6,565 nt of DNA from Chlamydiota bacterium (GTDB lineage: Bacteria; Chlamydiota; Chlamydiia; Chlamydiales; Rhabdochlamydiaceae), in the NCBI GenBank assembly GCA_023269365.1, contig JAHFTN010000090.1, positions 1-6,565 on the forward strand, in the 5' to 3' direction. A program made the position numbers and the translations under genes. Below, piece by piece: positions 5,865-6,565 of this stretch. The notes under the pieces are model-generated. The model was not told the origin of the DNA. It made no database searches and saw only the letters and a list, made by a program, of their open reading frames with translations. Each line of letters starts with the position of its first letter. Position 1 is the stretch's first letter.

Positions 5865-6565
5865 ATGAAAAAAATAGCGATTCGTTCGGGAATCATGTTC
5901 TTCTGGGGATTACTCATCTTCGGCGCCCTCTACCTCCCCAAGTGGCGCGCACTCAAAATAGATACAAATACAATCAACGTCTTTGTCTGGGGCGATATCT
6001 TGAATGGGTCTGTTGTCGCTGATTTTGAAAAAAAAACGGGGATCAAGATCAATTTAAGTTACTATTCTTCTAATGAAGAGCTGATTGTCAAGATGAAAGC
6101 CACAAAGGCAGAAGGCTACGATCTCATCATCCCCTCTGACTATGCCGTCCCCGTCTTATCAAAAGAGGGGCTGCTCAAACCACTGGACAAGGAAAAATTC
6201 CTCTACTGGAAAGCGTTGAATCCCCCCCTTCTCAACCACTACTTCGACCCCGACAACACCTACTCGATCCCCTTCGAATGGGAACTCTTTGGTTTTGGGA
6301 TCGACAAAGACTACTTCGATGCCCATCCGATGAGCCCTTCTTGGGGGATGCTCTTCAATCCCGACCTCATCCACTATAAAATCGCGATGGGCAACGATCC
6401 GATCGATGCTATTGCCTTCGCAGGGTTTTATCTGTATGGAGATCAACACAGTTTAAATGCAGAGCAAGCAAAAGAGGTTAAACGCACCCTCAAGGCACAA
6501 AGGCCCTTCGTCTCTGTCTACGCGAACTTTAGAGCCGATTATTTCCTCGCTACGCGCAACGTCTC
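5865..6565 (+). CDS. potD: Spermidine/putrescine-binding protein PotD (3' end outside window)
   Basis: Periplasmic substrate-binding subunit delivering polyamine to PotB-PotC. The frame opens at ATG 5865, with AGGAG at 5856-5860 four bases ahead, and stays open to the window edge: 233 codons of an expected 340-350. Residues 1-24 form a signal peptide or anchor (MKKIAIRSG then hydrophobic). No lipobox cysteine is present, unlike many lipoprotein-type PotDs. The mature part follows the family: INVFVWGDIL (W42 at the first aromatic ligand position), FEKKTGIKI, YDLIIPSDYAV (S91, Y93 at polyamine-contact positions), GLLKPLDKEKF and YSIPFEWELFGFGID. In place of the family's acidic pair (D168/E171 in E. 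coli, as I recall) stands NDPID, giving D178 and D181, a conservative change. The usual tyrosine of the W-x-x-Y segment is missing. Substrate is therefore polyamine-like, but the spermidine versus putrescine preference cannot be judged. The 11-bp gap after potC places it in the same operon. Confidence 0.92.
   Translation, partial: MKKIAIRSGIMFFWGLLIFGALYLPKWRALKIDTNTINVFVWGDILNGSVVADFEKKTGIKINLSYYSSNEELIVKMKATKAEGYDLIIPSDYAVPVLSKEGLLKPLDKEKFLYWKALNPPLLNHYFDPDNTYSIPFEWELFGFGIDKDYFDAHPMSPSWGMLFNPDLIHYKIAMGNDPIDAIAFAGFYLYGDQHSLNAEQAKEVKRTLKAQRPFVSVYANFRADYFLATRNV

Noticed and set aside
6159..6449. 96-codon minus frame in potD
   Set aside because: Antisense to a clearly recognised PotD coding sequence; a shadow frame.

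Overview
The window reads as bacterial DNA of moderate GC. The gene style (an AlbA_2/winged-helix regulator, a eukaryote-like GT17 glycosyltransferase, a potABCD polyamine importer) best fits an environmental chlamydia (Parachlamydiales). That assignment is inference from family recognition, not from a search.

Layout. Positions about 70-259 (+) hold a C-terminal remnant of a DUF4143-type ATPase. It converges on, and overlaps by 11 bp, the end of a GT17-family glycosyltransferase gene (minus, 1109-249). That gene has an N-terminal membrane anchor or signal peptide and probably starts at a CTG codon. Divergent from it, 1151-2026 (+) encodes a secreted or anchored protein of an uncharacterised, possibly glycosyltransferase-like family. 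The two starts are about 40 bp apart and share a dyad-symmetric control region. An AT-rich intergenic stretch (2027-2182) carries two inverted repeats and a likely promoter. It leads into 2183-2925, a broken AlbA_2/winged-helix regulator gene. Only its N-terminal DNA-binding/ATPase-like domain and its C-terminal winged helix remain, joined out of frame at an internal deletion. A long imperfect palindrome (2943-3012) follows.

From 3106 to the right edge runs a tightly packed potABCD operon: ATPase (PotA), two permeases (PotB, PotC) and the start of the substrate-binding protein (PotD, cut by the window end). PotA and PotB overlap by 4 bp, PotB and PotC are 1 bp apart, and PotC and PotD are 11 bp apart, so they are probably one transcript from a promoter near 3055-3084. 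Together they would import spermidine and/or putrescine.

The right half is an ordinary transporter operon. The left half is more accessory: a gene remnant, a deleted regulator, palindromes and two exported glycan-type genes. The least-described item is the divergent pair of exported glycan-type proteins. I see no clearly new multi-gene system, CRISPR array, tRNA, rRNA or intact mobile element.
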